Positions 1-8,507 of a stretch of 64,000 nucleotides of DNA are shown piece by piece. Both the position numbers and the translations under genes were made by a program. Numbering within the stretch: position 1 is the first letter of the stretch; each line of letters opens with the position of its first letter. Under the pieces are notes generated by a model, which ran no database searches, was not told the origin of the DNA, and worked only from the letters and a program-made list of their open reading frames with translations. Source of the stretch: Dyadobacter chenhuakuii (GTDB lineage Bacteria; Bacteroidota; Bacteroidia; Cytophagales; Spirosomataceae); assembly GCF_023821985.2 (NCBI RefSeq), contig NZ_CP098805.1:1860001-1924000 (forward strand), in the 5' to 3' direction.

Positions 1-340
1 GCTTAATGGTAGCGACTGTTTTTACACCGTCCGAAACACCGTCATTGTTGGCATCTGTCAGCAACATCACAATTCCGGCTTCGCGATCGGATGCATAAAT
101 GTGCCCGTTCGCATCAGCAACCAAAATCCTTGGTTTGCCAACGCCGTCAGCAAATTTGTTGATCTTAAACCCTGCGGGAACACGAAGCTGGGCAATGTTC
201 GCATCGGTCGCGCCTTGTACGGCTGGATAAAATACGTAACCTTCAATTTGTGTTGACGTCGGTTCTTCGTCTGTTTCCGGGATGATCGAATCCCATAAGC
301 TATCGCCGTCTTTGCAGCTGACAACCAGCGATGCCAGCAT
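1..340 (-). CDS. PQQ-dependent sugar dehydrogenase-like lipoprotein (N-terminal part, runs off left edge)
   Basis: The minus strand is open from about position 340 to the window edge. The visible 113 residues start with a hydrophobic stretch ending in a lipobox (LVVSC), then an acidic linker, then a repeat-like beta segment (GKPRILVADANGHIYASDR) typical of the beta-propeller of glucose/sorbosone dehydrogenase-like PQQ enzymes. The role would be periplasmic or outer-membrane-anchored oxidation of a sugar or polyol; the substrate cannot be read. From the ATG at 340 only eight residues precede the lipobox cysteine, too short for a signal peptide. The frame stays open upstream for about 60 bases (KKDYPFLKAF and on), which would make a normal lipoprotein signal, but I see no ATG, GTG or TTG there. 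The true start is therefore unclear. Family assignment is from N-terminal similarity only. Confidence 0.6.
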   Translation of the reverse strand, partial: MLASLVVSCKDGDSLWDSIIPETDEEPTSTQIEGYVFYPAVQGATDANIAQLRVPAGFKINKFADGVGKPRILVADANGHIYASDREAGIVMLLTDANNDGVSDGVKTVATIK

Positions 341-524
341 TATTGTCAGGACTGTCCCGAGCCTGAATGCTTTTAAAAATGGATAATCTTTCTTCCTGAT
401 CTTTTAGTTTTGAATTGATGACCGGTTTTCTGCGGTGGGGTTAACAATTATCGTACCCGACGAAACCGCACCAGCTATCAATCCAAAACTTTTATCCTGA
501 AAAAAAGAATATCACAGCACCATC

Positions 525-3143
525 TTATTCACTCCGCAAACTTTTGACCGGGTTCATCAATGCTGCCTTAATGCTCTGGAAACTGACGGTCAGCAATGCA
601 ATGGAGGCGGCGATTAACCCGGCTAGTACAAACACCCACCAATCCATGGTCGTTTGATAAGCAAAATCCTGTAACCAGCTGTCCATTGCATACCAGGCAA
701 TGGGAGACGCCACAACGATGGCAATAAGTATTAATTTAAGAAAATCCTGTGAGAGCAATGCCACTACGCCGGTTACAGTTGCTCCAAGCACTTTTCGTAC
801 GCCGATTTCTTTTTTCCGCTGTTCGGCCATGAATGCAGATAAGCCGTAAAGACCAAGGCACGAGATGAAAATGGCCAGTCCGGCGAAAAGATTGAAAATG
901 CTGCCCATTTGCTTCTCGCTCTGATACAGGTTGTCGAGGTCTTTATCCAGAAAACCATATGTGAAGGGATAGGCCGGATTGAGTTGCTGACTGATCTTTC
1001 CCAGCTCGCTGATGGCCGCTTCCGTACTGCCCGGCTTTGTACGGACCACAACTACGCCTCCCCATTTATTCAGCCGCAGTATCAGCGGTTCCATCGCGTA
1101 TTGAAGCGATTTGAAATGAAAATCTTTCACAACCCCGATAATCGTTCCCTTCTCATCTGACATCGTAAGATTCTTCCCGACAGCGTTCTGAATGTTCATG
1201 CCCATGATCTGCATGGCTTTTTCATTGATCACATAATTGGCACTGTCACTTTTGAATTCGCTGGAAAAACTACGTCCTGCCAGGATTTTGGTTTTAAAAA
1301 CCGATGTGAAATTTTCATCAACATTCAATGATGGAATGACGATCTGGTTGTTCGCAGTCTGCCCATCCCACACAACATCTGTCGAGCCCGAAATAAGCGC
1401 CGTTGGGAGGTCCGAAATAATTGAAAAATTTTCTGTCATCGGATTCTGGGCTAATGTGGTTTTTAATGCTTGTTGCTTTGCCCAGATGTCGCCCGTCATC
1501 GGCATGTAAAGGAGACTTGATTTGTCAAAACCAAGATTACGGTTTTTGATAAAATTCAATTGTTTGTAAACCACGGCGGTGCCGACCAGCAGCACAATCG
1601 CCACGACGAACTGCGTCACGACAAGCCCATTCCTGAACAGCAAATTCCCCCCGGCAACCCTCATTTTCCCTTTCAGCACTTTTACAGGCGCAAATCCCGA
1701 CAGGAAAAGCGCAGGATAACTTCCGGCAATCAGACCGGTAAGAATGGCGATACCCGCCAGGCTCACCAACAATTTCCCATCCGTTAAATGAATTCCCAAT
1801 TCCTTTCCGGTAAGATTTTTGAAAACAGGTAGAATAATGAAAACAATGCCGATGGCGATAAAAAGAGAGAGAAACGAGAAGATAAGAGACTCTCCTAAAA
1901 ACTGAATAATCAGCTGATAACGACCTGCGCCTACAACCTTCCGCAATCCGACTTCCTTCGATCTGCGTTCGGAACGTGCCGTTGCCAGATTCATGAAGTT
2001 GATGCAGGCCACAGCCAGGATAAATAGGGCGACAACGAAAAATATATTGACATACTGCACATTACCATGTCCGGGCAAATCAATCTGTAAATTGGAGTGT
2101 AAATGGATATCCTGTAATGGCTGCAACTGGAAATCAACTTTCAATGTTTGGCCGCTGTCCTTACCGTGCGCAAAATGGATCTTGCTGATCTGTACACCTA
2201 ATTTTTGCAAACCGGAAGGCGTAATGTCGGTATTTTCAGTCAGTCTGAAATAGGTATAAAAGTTGAAATTCCCCCAAACGTCGTTCTGCAAATCCCAGTC
2301 GGTTTTGGCCAGGGTTGCCATTGGGATAATGAAGTCGAATTGCAAATGTGAATTCGCAGGTGCATTGGCCAGAATGCCTGCAATGGTAAAATTTTCCTTA
2401 TTGTTGATGCGGATGATCTGACCCAAGGCCTCCCCGTTTCCGTAATATTTTTTAGCCATCTCCTCCGTGATCAGCAGCGCACCCGGGTCTTTCAATGCGG
2501 TTGCGGCATTTCCTTTTAACAAGGGGAAAGAAAATACTTGCAGGAAATTAGAATCCGCGAAAAAGACACGTTTTTCCTGAAATTTCTTGTCACCTGCTTC
2601 CATCAGGTTGGTAACCGGCTTGCTGACCCTTACAGCAGTCTCAATCTGAGGCATTTGCGCCCGCAACCCTCCCGCCATTCCGGCAGGACTAACCGCCGCT
2701 TTGAAATCACCTGCCGCGCAGGTAAGCCTGACGAGACGGTTGGCGTGTGCATGAAAACGATCATAGCTAAGCTCATTTTGTACCCAAAGCAGGATGAGAA
2801 TGCTGCATGCCATTCCGATGGAAAGTCCGGCAATGTTTAGGATGGAGTAAGCTTTTTGGCGGATAATGTTGCGCCAGGCGATTTTAAAGTAATTTTTTAA
2901 CATGGCAGGGTTCAGGAAAAATGATTGTTCATAGTTGGTTTTACTTTGGCGGCGGCGAACAAATGGCGGCAGGACGGAAACTACATTCAGGACATAGCGC
3001 AGTATCGCCTGCGTTTTTCCGCTGCGAAGGACCCAGTACGCGTAAAGCTCGTCGAGATCTCCTTCCACTTCTTCGAGTGTGTTGTGCGGGTGCAGCCAGC
3101 GAAGCAATATTTTCGCCCAACGCGGAGGCTGTGGTGCATTCAT
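525..3143 (-). CDS. FtsX/MacB-type ABC transporter permease with N-terminal permease prefix domain
   Basis: The product (872 aa) is an inner-membrane permease of the MacB/FtsX family. About residues 1-75 form the small soluble permease-prefix domain found in permeases encoded next to PadR regulators. A first membrane helix lies near 95-118, then a periplasmic MacB-type core domain, an FtsX membrane block around 365-480 with the cytoplasmic loop motif KEVGLRKVVGA, a second core domain, and a C-terminal FtsX block with the matching loop KEIGVRKVLGA. This duplicated layout equals a fused pair of half-permeases. It follows the PadR gene with a 4-base ATGA overlap, so both are translated from one message. 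No ATPase gene is in this window; the nucleotide-binding subunit must be elsewhere. The substrate (drug, peptide or envelope signal) is unknown. Confidence 0.9.
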   Translation of the reverse strand: MNAPQPPRWAKILLRWLHPHNTLEEVEGDLDELYAYWVLRSGKTQAILRYVLNVVSVLPPFVRRRQSKTNYEQSFFLNPAMLKNYFKIAWRNIIRQKAYSILNIAGLSIGMACSILILLWVQNELSYDRFHAHANRLVRLTCAAGDFKAAVSPAGMAGGLRAQMPQIETAVRVSKPVTNLMEAGDKKFQEKRVFFADSNFLQVFSFPLLKGNAATALKDPGALLITEEMAKKYYGNGEALGQIIRINNKENFTIAGILANAPANSHLQFDFIIPMATLAKTDWDLQNDVWGNFNFYTYFRLTENTDITPSGLQKLGVQISKIHFAHGKDSGQTLKVDFQLQPLQDIHLHSNLQIDLPGHGNVQYVNIFFVVALFILAVACINFMNLATARSERRSKEVGLRKVVGAGRYQLIIQFLGESLIFSFLSLFIAIGIVFIILPVFKNLTGKELGIHLTDGKLLVSLAGIAILTGLIAGSYPALFLSGFAPVKVLKGKMRVAGGNLLFRNGLVVTQFVVAIVLLVGTAVVYKQLNFIKNRNLGFDKSSLLYMPMTGDIWAKQQALKTTLAQNPMTENFSIISDLPTALISGSTDVVWDGQTANNQIVIPSLNVDENFTSVFKTKILAGRSFSSEFKSDSANYVINEKAMQIMGMNIQNAVGKNLTMSDEKGTIIGVVKDFHFKSLQYAMEPLILRLNKWGGVVVVRTKPGSTEAAISELGKISQQLNPAYPFTYGFLDKDLDNLYQSEKQMGSIFNLFAGLAIFISCLGLYGLSAFMAEQRKKEIGVRKVLGATVTGVVALLSQDFLKLILIAIVVASPIAWYAMDSWLQDFAYQTTMDWWVFVLAGLIAASIALLTVSFQSIKAALMNPVKSLRSE

Positions 3144-3478
3144 AAGCCGATTGTTTTTAACGCGCCGTCCGGCATCAGATGCCAGAGCTTGTTGCGCAGC
3201 TGCTGAATGTCCTGCAGCGCGCGGCTTCCCAGTGTAGTAACTTTGAACAGCCGTTTCCTCCTCCCGCCCCGCTCCGTAGTTGCACCACCCAGTTCGGAGG
3301 TTACGAACCCCTTTTCTTCCAGCCGGATCAGCGTGTTATGGACCGCGCCGAACGTAACGACGCGGCCGGTATGCTCTTCAATTTCCTGGCTGACCGTCAC
3401 GCCATAAGCCTGGCCATCCAGAATCACGATCATAAGCAACACCAGTTCTTCAAACTCTCCCAAATACGTTCGGCGCAT
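3140..3478 (-). CDS. PadR family transcriptional regulator
   Basis: This 112-residue protein is a PadR-type winged-helix repressor. It has the usual start (LGEFEELVLLMIVIL), the dimer-forming first helix, the recognition segment TFGAVHNTLIRLEEKGFV with the conserved LxRLEEKG motif, and a wing rich in basic residues (GGRRKRLFKVT). The length fits the short PadR subfamily, without the C-terminal dimerisation extension. It overlaps the permease gene by 4 bases and precedes it, so it probably controls its own transporter operon. It starts at the ATG at 3478; no upstream in-frame start seems better. Confidence 0.9.
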   Translation of the reverse strand: MRRTYLGEFEELVLLMIVILDGQAYGVTVSQEIEEHTGRVVTFGAVHNTLIRLEEKGFVTSELGGATTERGGRRKRLFKVTTLGSRALQDIQQLRNKLWHLMPDGALKTIGL

Positions 3479-3654
3479 ACACCCGCATCATTAGTTTACA
3501 TTTTATAGTACAAATACGTGCCAGTGACCGAAAACGGCCTTAGCACTTCGTAGAGAGCCCTTTTTAATTATTTCAAATCATTTTTTTGTCCGCAGAAGAA
3601 CGGATCGTGTCCGATTATGAACAGTGGAAAGTGCGGGGGTTTGCCAGTGGTAAT

Positions 3655-4386
3655 CTAGCCTCCTATCTTTTTAAATACATGTTCCTTATAAGAATCTCCT
3701 ATTGGAATGACAGCATGATCAATAAAAATCCGCTGGCGTTCGATAAACTGAATCTTGGTGAGGGCCACGAGGTAGGATTTGTGCACGCGCATGAAATAGG
3801 CTTCGGGGAGGCTCTCTTCAAATTTAGCCAGGGTCGTCAGCGTAAGTAATTTTTCGGAACGCGTGACGACGGTCGTGTAATCTTTGCCGCCTTGCAGGTA
3901 AAGCAGATCCTGATGATCCACCTTGACAAGCTTATGCTCAGTTTTTATAAAAATGACTCCAAAATCAGTTTTCGTGGGATTTTCCAATGCAATGTTGGAA
4001 GCACCGGCTGCTTCATTTGTTATAAATAACCTTTGCATTTTTTGAACCGAGCGCAGGAAACGGTCAAACGATATGGGTTTCAGCAGATAATCGATCACAT
4101 CATAGTCGTATCCTTCCAACGCATATTGCGTGTAGGCCGTGGTTAAAACCACTTTTGACTGTCCCGCCAATTGTTTCAAAAACTGGATCCCGGTCAAATC
4201 GGGCATTTGAATATCCAGGAAAATGAGGTCAATATCATGGTTCTGCGCGAAAACGAGCCCTTCGACTGCGTCGGTTGTGGTCATGATAAGATCCAGTTGC
4301 TTCATCTTATGCGCATGGCTTTCGATCACCCGCAATGCCATGGGTTCGTCATCAATCGCGATGGCTCTTATTACCTGTCCGTTCAC
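3655..4386 (-). CDS. LytTR family response regulator transcription factor
   Basis: The protein (243 aa) has an N-terminal receiver domain (about 1-125) with the acidic pair in AIDDEP, the phospho-acceptor aspartate in LIFLDIQMPD, the threonine in VLTTAYT and the conserved lysine in LLKPIS. The C-terminal half (about 145-240) is a LytTR DNA-binding domain (FIKTEHKLVKV, then FMRVHKSYLVAL). The next gene upstream on the same strand, 27 bases away, is the matching LytS-type kinase, so the two form a two-component system. The target genes are not visible; the divergent hydrolase gene at 5420 is one candidate. The stop codon lies at 3655-3657. Confidence 0.92.
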   Translation of the reverse strand: MNGQVIRAIAIDDEPMALRVIESHAHKMKQLDLIMTTTDAVEGLVFAQNHDIDLIFLDIQMPDLTGIQFLKQLAGQSKVVLTTAYTQYALEGYDYDVIDYLLKPISFDRFLRSVQKMQRLFITNEAAGASNIALENPTKTDFGVIFIKTEHKLVKVDHQDLLYLQGGKDYTTVVTRSEKLLTLTTLAKFEESLPEAYFMRVHKSYLVALTKIQFIERQRIFIDHAVIPIGDSYKEHVFKKIGG

Positions 4387-4413
4387 TGTTCTGAGCGTTA
4401 ATCCGGGTTAAAT

Positions 4414-5352
4414 TTAATCTGCCTTTACCGCGTTTACATTGATTTCCAGCAAAGTATGAAATTGATCTGCTTCCTGCCAGACCCGGAGCATATGTTTGCC
4501 GGGATAGAGCAATGCCAACCTCCTTTCCACATTTTTCAATCCTATTCCGCCAGCTGTATCACGATTTTGAAATGTGATCTGATTGCTTGTTTCGAAACGT
4601 AACGCTTGGCCTGATATTGAGAGGCTGATATGCACTGGAAATGCCGGGTCCCGTAACTGGCCGTGCTTAAAAGCGTTTTCTACAAAGGTTATAGAGAGCA
4701 AGGGCGCTATCATAATCCCGTTTACATTTCCTTCCAACGTAAAGTTAACGTACGTTTCAGCGGGATAGCGCAATTTTTCCAGTTCAATAAAGCCAGTCAG
4801 ATATTCGATCTCGCGATCGACCGGAACAAGAGTTTCATTCGATTCATACAGCATATAACGCATCATCTCGCCCAGCCGCAAAATAACATCCGGTGTCCGT
4901 TCTGGTTCGGAGAGCGACAAACCGTACAGATTGTTCATCGTGTTGAAAAGAAAGTGCGGGTTAAGCTGGGCTTTCAAATAAGCCAGCTCCATAACCAGTT
5001 TCTCACGTCGCATGGATTCGTGGCGAAAATAATCATTGACGGTTTTAAGCAAAAAACACAAAAAGATCCCCAACGCACTGAAAAATACATTCTCTCCAAA
5101 ATAATCCCAGATTCCAATCCCTCTGGGATATTGCCAGATATCGAAAACAGGTCCGAGAAAAAGCTGCTCAACAATGTAGCGGACCAGCACATCCATTGCA
5201 ATAAGTATCATGAGCGCCAACACGGCCAAGCCATATTGATGGTGCTGGAAAAGACGATCAAAAACCCAGAGACTGAAATAGCACATCAAAATGGTTCGTC
5301 CATAACCTACCGGCGTGAAAGGATCGGTAAGATCTGCCAGAAAAAGCGGCAT
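4414..5352 (-). CDS. LytS/YehU-type membrane sensor histidine kinase
   Basis: This is a histidine kinase of the PF06580 type. About three membrane helices fill the first 110 residues. A short coiled linker follows, then the phospho-acceptor region LNPHFLFNTMNNL with the usual NPHFLFN motif, and a C-terminal ATPase domain with the N-box-like VENAFKHG and the GGIGLKNVERRL loop. The start is doubtful: ATG at 5352 (312 aa) is used here, while TTG at 5382 would add ten residues. Both are shorter at the N-terminus than many relatives, which often have four helices. The start lies only 67 bases from the divergent gene at 5420. It forms an operon with the LytTR regulator downstream. Confidence 0.88.
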   Translation of the reverse strand: MPLFLADLTDPFTPVGYGRTILMCYFSLWVFDRLFQHHQYGLAVLALMILIAMDVLVRYIVEQLFLGPVFDIWQYPRGIGIWDYFGENVFFSALGIFLCFLLKTVNDYFRHESMRREKLVMELAYLKAQLNPHFLFNTMNNLYGLSLSEPERTPDVILRLGEMMRYMLYESNETLVPVDREIEYLTGFIELEKLRYPAETYVNFTLEGNVNGIMIAPLLSITFVENAFKHGQLRDPAFPVHISLSISGQALRFETSNQITFQNRDTAGGIGLKNVERRLALLYPGKHMLRVWQEADQFHTLLEINVNAVKAD

Positions 5353-5419
5353 TCGCAGATTTCCTTCTGCCGCATCCCACAAACGACATCACTTTTGTGT
5401 AAACAAAAAAGCTAATCAT

Positions 5420-6250
5420 ATGTATAATTTCAAATTACTCAGGCTGCTAGCCCTTGCCTTTTTCCTTTGTACACCAACATTTGCCTGCACAGTGTTCACA
5501 GCATCCGATGGCAGAACCACACTGGTCGGTAACAATGAAGATTCCAGTCCTTCCCTGAAAACATTTTTATGGTTTTACCCTGGCAAAAAGCAAAAGAACG
5601 GGTTTGTAACCTGGGGTGTAAAGGAAAAGCTCCCGGAAGGCGGCATGAATGACAAAGGATTATTTTGGGATGCAGCCGCGCTTATGCAGGAAATCCCGAT
5701 CAAGCGTGATGCTGCTAAGCCCGATTTTGAAGGATATTTTGTCAATAAAGCACTGGCAGAATGTGCCACAGTGGACGAAGTGATCCGTCTGGTGAAGCGG
5801 TTCAATCTGGTTTGGCAGGAGCGCGCACAGGTTTTGGTGGCAGATGCAAGTGGCGACTACGCCCTGATTCACGCTAACTACATCATCCGCAAATCGGATC
5901 AGCGCAGGAATTACCAGGCCGTTACCAATTTCAGTTTACATTATGGAACGGCCAACCAGGAGCCCTGCCAACGTTACAATACGGCCGAAATGTTGCTAGG
6001 GAAAAATTTGGTTTCGGTTCCGCTTTTTAAAGAAATCTTGTCCAAGACTGCGCAACGTGCGATTGACAATGCAACGATCTATTCGCAAATTGCCGATTTA
6101 AAAAATGGTCGGTTTTATCTTTATCAGCATCACGATTTCGAAGAAGAACTTGTCATTTCCCTGGCGTATGAGCTAAAAAAAGGGAAGCATCAAACGGAGA
6201 TCAAAAAGCTCTTCAAGGCTGACAGGAAAATCTCCGGCACCCGGTCCTGA
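5420..6250 (+). CDS. exported linear amide C-N hydrolase (choloylglycine hydrolase-like, Ntn fold)
   Basis: The 276-residue product begins with a signal peptide (LLALAFFLCTPTFA) whose cleavage would expose a cysteine in ACTVFTASDGRTT. That is the layout of N-terminal nucleophile hydrolases of the choloylglycine hydrolase/penicillin V acylase family. Other family features are a GNNED segment shortly after and the GGMNDKGLFWDAAAL strand. The enzyme would act in the periplasm or outside, cutting an amide bond in a conjugated small molecule; the substrate is unknown. The ATG at 5420 was chosen because it starts the signal peptide directly; the frame extends 105 bases further upstream with no coding sense. 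It is divergent from the LytS kinase. Confidence 0.82.
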   Translation: MYNFKLLRLLALAFFLCTPTFACTVFTASDGRTTLVGNNEDSSPSLKTFLWFYPGKKQKNGFVTWGVKEKLPEGGMNDKGLFWDAAALMQEIPIKRDAAKPDFEGYFVNKALAECATVDEVIRLVKRFNLVWQERAQVLVADASGDYALIHANYIIRKSDQRRNYQAVTNFSLHYGTANQEPCQRYNTAEMLLGKNLVSVPLFKEILSKTAQRAIDNATIYSQIADLKNGRFYLYQHHDFEEELVISLAYELKKGKHQTEIKKLFKADRKISGTRS

Positions 6251-6378
6251 CTTTTTAAAACCCTTTTGCCAATTGACGCAACGCACCCGCATATTTGTCA
6301 TAATCGGCACCTGCTTGTTTCCCGGATTTCTTTCAACTTTGCAACATACTAATTCACTAAAAAAAACCAAAAACGATT

Positions 6379-6801
6379 ATGGAAACCGCAGCTCAAAAAA
6401 TCACCGTCGAAACAACTATTAATGCGCCTGTTGCGAAAGTCTGGGAACATTTTAATGCACCTGAACACATTACGCAATGGTGTTTTGCATCGGACGACTG
6501 GCATGCGCCGTCGGCAGAAAACGATGTCCGCACCGGCGGCAAATTCAGGACCACAATGGCTGCAAAAGACGGCAGTTTCAGCTTCGACTTTGGTGGGGTT
6601 TATTCCAATGTTGTTCCGCAAAGTGTGATCGAATATGGTATGGAAGATGGTAGAACAGTGCAGGTAACATTCACAGAAAATGGCGACAGCACCACAGTAA
6701 CGGAAATTTTTGATGCTGAACAGACCAACCCGGCAGATATGCAGCGGGATGGCTGGCAGGCGATCCTCAATAATTTCAAGAAACACGTGGAAGCGAATTG
6801 A
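6379..6801 (+). CDS. SRPBCC/AHSA1-like domain protein
   Basis: This 140-residue protein matches the START-like (SRPBCC, AHSA1) fold: opening strand TVETTINAPVAKVWEHF, then ITQWCFASDDWHAP, the GGKFRTTM turn and a long C-terminal helix (GWQAILNNFKKHVEA). Such proteins bind small hydrophobic ligands or act as stress-related helper proteins; no specific role can be assigned. It stands alone between the amide hydrolase and a small helical protein on the same strand. About 130 bases without a gene precede it. Confidence 0.85.
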   Translation: METAAQKITVETTINAPVAKVWEHFNAPEHITQWCFASDDWHAPSAENDVRTGGKFRTTMAAKDGSFSFDFGGVYSNVVPQSVIEYGMEDGRTVQVTFTENGDSTTVTEIFDAEQTNPADMQRDGWQAILNNFKKHVEAN

Positions 6802-6885
6802 ATTTATTCTGCCAGCCCAATAATGTATTCAGAATCAAAGATTTTGGAACAATTATTGTAGACTTCTGCAAAACATTCATTCATT

Positions 6886-7347
6886 ATGGAAAACGTGAAA
6901 GCGATTGTTAAGCAGGTGATCAAAATCTGGCGTCTTTACAAAACGCAGCAGAAAATGTTGACCGTGACCATGGGGCAGGAAATTCCGTTTTCGCTAAGAA
7001 AGTTACTAAGCCAGGATTATATGGTTTGTTCCTTGTTCAAAAAGGAAATGGCCAACTTCTACGATGCGCTCAAATGCCACATGCGGGATGCCTGTATCCT
7101 GGATTCAGACAGCAAACCGATCACGATCGACAACCGGCACGGTAACTTTGATCTGGCACTGGCCGAGATCATTGCCGTGCATCAAAAAATCATAGCCGAG
7201 TACGATGTTCTGCTGGAACTGGCAGAAAATTCAGACCTTAATACGTCACCATTGAAGCAGCACCGGAAGCAGATGGCTTTTATGATCGACGAAATAGAAG
7301 CCCAGTCGAATGGTGCGCCGGCAGGAGAAGAGACCATGTTGCTTTAA
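6886..7347 (+). CDS. hypothetical helical protein
   Basis: I do not recognise this 153-residue protein. It is mostly predicted helix with scattered Glu, His and Asp, for example FKKEMANFYDALKCHMRDA and LALAEIIAVHQKIIAEYD, and has no signal peptide or membrane segment. The helix layout recalls four-helix bundle proteins of the ferritin-like or DUF2383 kind, but no clear metal-binding ExxH pattern is seen, so this is only a resemblance. The stop codon lies in the loop of a strong terminator hairpin, which supports it being a real transcribed gene. Confidence 0.7.
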   Translation: MENVKAIVKQVIKIWRLYKTQQKMLTVTMGQEIPFSLRKLLSQDYMVCSLFKKEMANFYDALKCHMRDACILDSDSKPITIDNRHGNFDLALAEIIAVHQKIIAEYDVLLELAENSDLNTSPLKQHRKQMAFMIDEIEAQSNGAPAGEETMLL

Positions 7348-7364
7348 GCAGCATGGTCTTTTTC
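7331..7364 (+). terminator. Rho-independent terminator overlapping a stop codon
   Basis: AGACCATGTTGCT (7331-7343) pairs with AGCAGCATGGTCT (7347-7359) with one G-U pair, and is followed by a run of T. The TAA stop codon of the preceding gene (7345-7347) sits in the loop. It ends transcription of the 6886-7347 gene. Confidence 0.8.
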
Positions 7365-7379
7365 CATTTATACACCTTC

Positions 7380-7559
7380 CTATTTTGTAACGATCTCAAC
7401 CTCTCCCCCGTTTTTGAAGAGGTCGTGGGGAATCAAATAACCTTTATTTTCCTTTCCGTTAACACTAATAGCCGTGATCGCCCGCCCGCTGCCCGGCTTT
7501 TTAATGGTAATGGTCTTCCCATTGCTTGTCCGCCATTTCACTTCGATTACAATATGGAT
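7380..7559 (-). pseudogene. remnant of the C-terminal tail of a glycoside hydrolase-like protein
   Basis: A 59-codon open stretch on the minus strand reads like the end of a larger secreted enzyme: TITIKKPGSGRAITAISVNG, then KENKGYLIPHDLFKNGGEVE and a stop. The pattern of a beta strand, an xxVNGK turn, an IPHDLF helix and GGEVEIV is what the C-terminal beta-sandwich of GH92-like enzymes and some other glycosidases looks like. No good start codon is present and a TAA sits just upstream, so it is most likely a decayed gene end left after deletion. The family is not certain. It could also be a chance open frame. Confidence 0.4.
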
Positions 7560-7628
7560 TTAGGCTAATTTTCTTTGTATAGGTGGCTTATAAAGGTAAG
7601 TCTGAATTCGTTTTCCGCATCGGGCCGG

Positions 7629-8390
7629 CTATCCTTTTAAGTCTTTTGGCAAAAATCCGAATTTACGCTTGAATGCGGCTGTGAAATGCTGCGGATTTTT
7701 ATATCCTGCCAATGCGGCTATTTCAGCAATAGAAGCTGCATCGCTTCTGTCCTGGATTCTTTGCCGGGCTTCTTCGAGACGGATATCTGTGATAAACCCA
7801 AAAATGGTCGTTCCAAATAATTCTTTAAAACCTTCCTGCAATTTGGTGCGATTAATGCCTGCGGTTTTGGAAAGCTCTTCAATGGAATGAGGATTGTGAA
7901 TATTTGCAAGCAAAAGCGCCCTTACCTCGTTCAATTTATCAATGTCCATTTTCTTTAAGACCTTCTTTCCCGCCGGCAACGCGTTGATCTGACTGATCTG
8001 CAAGGTGAGCAGCTCAACGACCTTTGCTTCAATAAACAGTCTTCGCAATGTGCCTGAGAGGCTGCATTCCTCGATTTGTGCGAGGATTTGCTTCATAGGA
8101 CGTGTAATCGGAAAGCTCCGGTTACCCATGATCGCAGGCAGATTTATTTCAATGTTTTTGCCAAAATCGCGTAGGATTTCAAGATCATTATGAAGAACGC
8201 GTTTCAGGAAATCGAGCGAAAGCTCAATCTCAATGCTGTCCGGACCAGACTGTTTCAGAAGATTCGCCTTGCTGTGTGATCCGGGGTAAAATAGCAGGGA
8301 ATGTGAGCCGCCGCTTTCGAAATGCATTCGCAGATAGGGGAAATCGCTTTCCGATGTGTGTGTAAGATCATTATCTAAAAAAATTTTCAT
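7629..8390 (-). CDS. AraC family regulator, PchR-like
   Basis: The product (253 aa) has a C-terminal AraC DNA-binding domain with two helix-turn-helix units (SIEELSKTAGINRTKLQEGF and SIAEIAALAGYKNPQHFTAA) ending in FKRKFGFLPKDLKG. The N-terminal half contains segments such as RRLFIEAKVVELLTLQ typical of PchR, which senses iron-siderophore complexes and activates their receptor genes. It is divergent from the TonB-dependent receptor gene at 8508, with 117 bases between them, which is the expected place for the regulator of that uptake locus. The ligand is inferred from gene context. Confidence 0.88.
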   Translation of the reverse strand: MKIFLDNDLTHTSESDFPYLRMHFESGGSHSLLFYPGSHSKANLLKQSGPDSIEIELSLDFLKRVLHNDLEILRDFGKNIEINLPAIMGNRSFPITRPMKQILAQIEECSLSGTLRRLFIEAKVVELLTLQISQINALPAGKKVLKKMDIDKLNEVRALLLANIHNPHSIEELSKTAGINRTKLQEGFKELFGTTIFGFITDIRLEEARQRIQDRSDAASIAEIAALAGYKNPQHFTAAFKRKFGFLPKDLKG

Positions 8391-8457
8391 CCGAAACTCC
8401 TGCTTTTAGCGTCATTAAAAGTGCATATGGCGTTAACCGCCCGAGTCAACCCACCCG

Positions 8458-8465
8458 TAGCTTTG
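8458..8465 (+). promoter_or_regulatory. candidate -7 promoter element of the siderophore uptake operon
   Basis: TAGCTTTG matches the Bacteroidota -7 consensus TAnnTTTG exactly, 42 bases before the receptor start codon. No clear TTTG -33 box is seen at the usual distance, which fits an activator-dependent promoter. Confidence 0.4.
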
Positions 8466-8507
8466 CACTTATTTTTAAACAGTCTTAATTAACAAATTTA
8501 TACACAG

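Noticed and set aside
3586..3849. 87-codon open frame on the plus strand
   Set aside because: Most of it overlaps the end of the LytTR gene in antisense, and the free part has no features.
4663..5415. 250-codon open frame on the plus strand
   Set aside because: It is opposite the LytS kinase gene, whose motifs are unmistakable; the plus-strand product is not protein-like.
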